Assembly (NCBI GenBank): GCA_003506275.1
Contig: DOBD01000052.1
Span: forward strand, 1 to 7,385
Direction of reading: 5' to 3'
Source of the DNA: Bacteroidales bacterium
GTDB taxonomy: Bacteria; Bacteroidota; Bacteroidia; Bacteroidales; UBA1402
DNA: 7,385 bases
This document shows positions 6,226 to 7,385 of this stretch, one piece after another. The position numbers were made by a program, and so were the translations under genes. Every line of letters starts with the position of its first letter. The first letter of the stretch is position 1. The notes beneath the pieces are model-generated. The model did not search any database and had not been told where the DNA came from. It saw only the letters and a list, made by a program, of their open reading frames with translations.

Positions 6226-7385
6226 ATGAAGAATTGGTTGGTCCTCATCCTGGCCTTCGTGCTGTTTTCGTTTGCAACGGTTGGACAAACATGTGTACCC
6301 GTCAAACCCCGGATACTAATCAGCACCGATATCGGAGGCACTGATCCCGACGACAACCAATCGATGGCCCATTTTCTGATGTACAGCAACCTGTTTGAAA
6401 CCGAAGGCCTTGTATCATCACCGTCCTACGGCAGCGGCAACCAGGAAGCGATTTTACGCATGATCGAATTGTATGAACAGGACCTGCCCAAACTAAAACA
6501 GCACGCCAAGGACTTTCCGACACCTGCGTACCTGCGTGCCATCACCAAACAGGGTAGGAAAGGGGCTGCCCCGTACTGCGGTTATCAAACACCCACCGAA
6601 GGCTCCGAATGGATCATCCGGTGTGCCGGGAAAAAGAGCGACCAACCACTGTGGGTGCTGGTCTGGGGAGGCCTGGACGACCTGGCGCAGGCCTTGCACG
6701 ATGCGCCCTCTATTCAGCACCACATAAGGGTGTACTGGATCGGTGGCCCGAATAAAAAATGGAGCACCAACAGTTACGCCTACATCGCGGCTCATTTCCC
6801 CGATCTTTGGATGATCGAAAACAACGCCTCGTACCGTGGCTTTATTGCCAACTACAAACAAAAGGATGCCTTCAACGGCCTCTACTTTGATACCTACATC
6901 AGGGGCGGCGGACAGCTGGGCAAGGACTTCCAAAACTACCTGAACGGCAACACCAAGCTGGGCGATACCCCCTCTTTGCTGTATTTGATGGACGGCAATC
7001 CAAACGACCCCACTAAAGCATCCTGGGGCGGCAGCTTTGTGCCCTTCACGCACAGCCCGCAGATCCTTTTCGATCGCCCAACAACGGCCCTGGACACGGT
7101 CCAAATCTATTCAATTATGACGTTTCGGGTAAAAGGCCCTGAAATGAACATCCCGGCAGACTCCGTTTGCATGACCATGACCATCAACAAACAAACCTGG
7201 GGCGGTTACTACCTGGGCGATGGGGTTTACGCAGTCAGGCATGCCACCTATGCCCTGGGAACCATGCCCTATACCATCGTGTCTGAGGTGCCCGGTTTTC
7301 CCACGCAACAAGGCGAAATCACCATCGAAAACGTATGGCCGGGCAAAACCCGCTCCACCGATTTCCCACTCGGGAAACACTGGTT
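6226..7385 (+). CDS. Secreted DUF1593 (nucleoside-hydrolase-like) protein, partial (3' end outside window)
   Basis: The frame is open from the ATG at 6226 to the right edge, 386 codons. The start is chosen because it begins a signal peptide (MKNWLVLILAFVLFSFATVGQ). The mature protein opens with RILISTDIGGTDPDDNQS. D35, D40, D42 and D43 correspond to the Asp cluster that binds calcium and ribose in nucleoside hydrolases, altered as typical of DUF1593. Next come EGLVSSPSYGSGNQEAIL, LWVLVWGGLDDLAQAL and VYWIGGPNKKWS, all usual for this fold. After about residue 290 a separate beta-rich region begins (QIYSIMTFRVKGPEMNIP) and continues past the edge. DUF1593 proteins are often annotated as cellulose-binding and occur near glycan-degrading genes; the true substrate is unknown. 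The expected location is periplasmic or extracellular. It carries the same upstream element as the pectate lyase, which supports a role in the same pathway. Confidence 0.88.
   Translation, partial: MKNWLVLILAFVLFSFATVGQTCVPVKPRILISTDIGGTDPDDNQSMAHFLMYSNLFETEGLVSSPSYGSGNQEAILRMIELYEQDLPKLKQHAKDFPTPAYLRAITKQGRKGAAPYCGYQTPTEGSEWIIRCAGKKSDQPLWVLVWGGLDDLAQALHDAPSIQHHIRVYWIGGPNKKWSTNSYAYIAAHFPDLWMIENNASYRGFIANYKQKDAFNGLYFDTYIRGGGQLGKDFQNYLNGNTKLGDTPSLLYLMDGNPNDPTKASWGGSFVPFTHSPQILFDRPTTALDTVQIYSIMTFRVKGPEMNIPADSVCMTMTINKQTWGGYYLGDGVYAVRHATYALGTMPYTIVSEVPGFPTQQGEITIENVWPGKTRSTDFPLGKHW

Noticed and set aside
6493..7104. Minus-strand open frame of 203 codons
   Set aside because: It lies antisense to the DUF1593 coding sequence, which has a signal peptide and family motifs; no support for a gene on the other strand.
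1..7385. CRISPR array, tRNA/rRNA, transposase or integrase
   Set aside because: No regularly spaced repeats, no recognisable RNA gene and no mobile-element protein are visible in any frame.

Overview
The window looks like a piece of a Bacteroidota chromosome, most likely a polysaccharide-degrading member. The evidence is start regions without strong Shine-Dalgarno sequences, candidate promoters fitting the Bacteroidota -7 consensus TAnnTTTG, secreted enzymes with typical Bacteroidota signal peptides, and a PL10 pectate lyase with a short C-terminal tail of the NGRVYI..DGKTYDL..K type. I cannot name a genus.

Layout, left to right. (1) The minus strand from 1724 to the left edge encodes a cytoplasmic multi-PAS sensor histidine kinase. 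It starts with a heptad coiled coil, has four PAS-like modules, and is cut by the window edge exactly at its phosphoacceptor histidine. (2) A 117-bp divergent intergenic region separates it from a secreted CE1/feruloyl-esterase-like serine esterase (1842-2747). (3) A secreted PL10-type pectate lyase follows (2839-4706). It is split in two frames by an apparent loss of one G in a G-run near 3388-3390. (4) A visibly AT-richer AAA+ ATPase of the archaeal-ATPase/DUF234 type (4809-6119) is preceded by a 43-bp near-perfect palindrome that overlaps its likely promoter. (5) A secreted DUF1593 (nucleoside-hydrolase-like) protein starts at 6226 and runs off the right edge.

How it fits together. The esterase, pectate lyase and DUF1593 protein look like a small plant cell-wall (pectin/hemicellulose) degradation cluster: de-esterification, backbone cleavage, and an accessory hydrolase of unproven substrate. 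No SusC/SusD pair is visible. The pectate lyase and DUF1593 genes share an almost identical 34-bp upstream element containing a 20-bp perfect match, a strong hint of common control. The esterase and ATPase genes lack it. The kinase may sense something relevant, but nothing in the sequence links it directly to the shared element.

The ATPase is the odd one out. Its base composition, its palindromic promoter region and its lack of the shared element suggest an independent, possibly horizontally acquired gene sitting inside the cluster. No RNA genes, CRISPR arrays, transposases or integrases are visible. The main points of interest are the shared upstream element, the palindrome in front of the ATPase, and the frameshift in the lyase.
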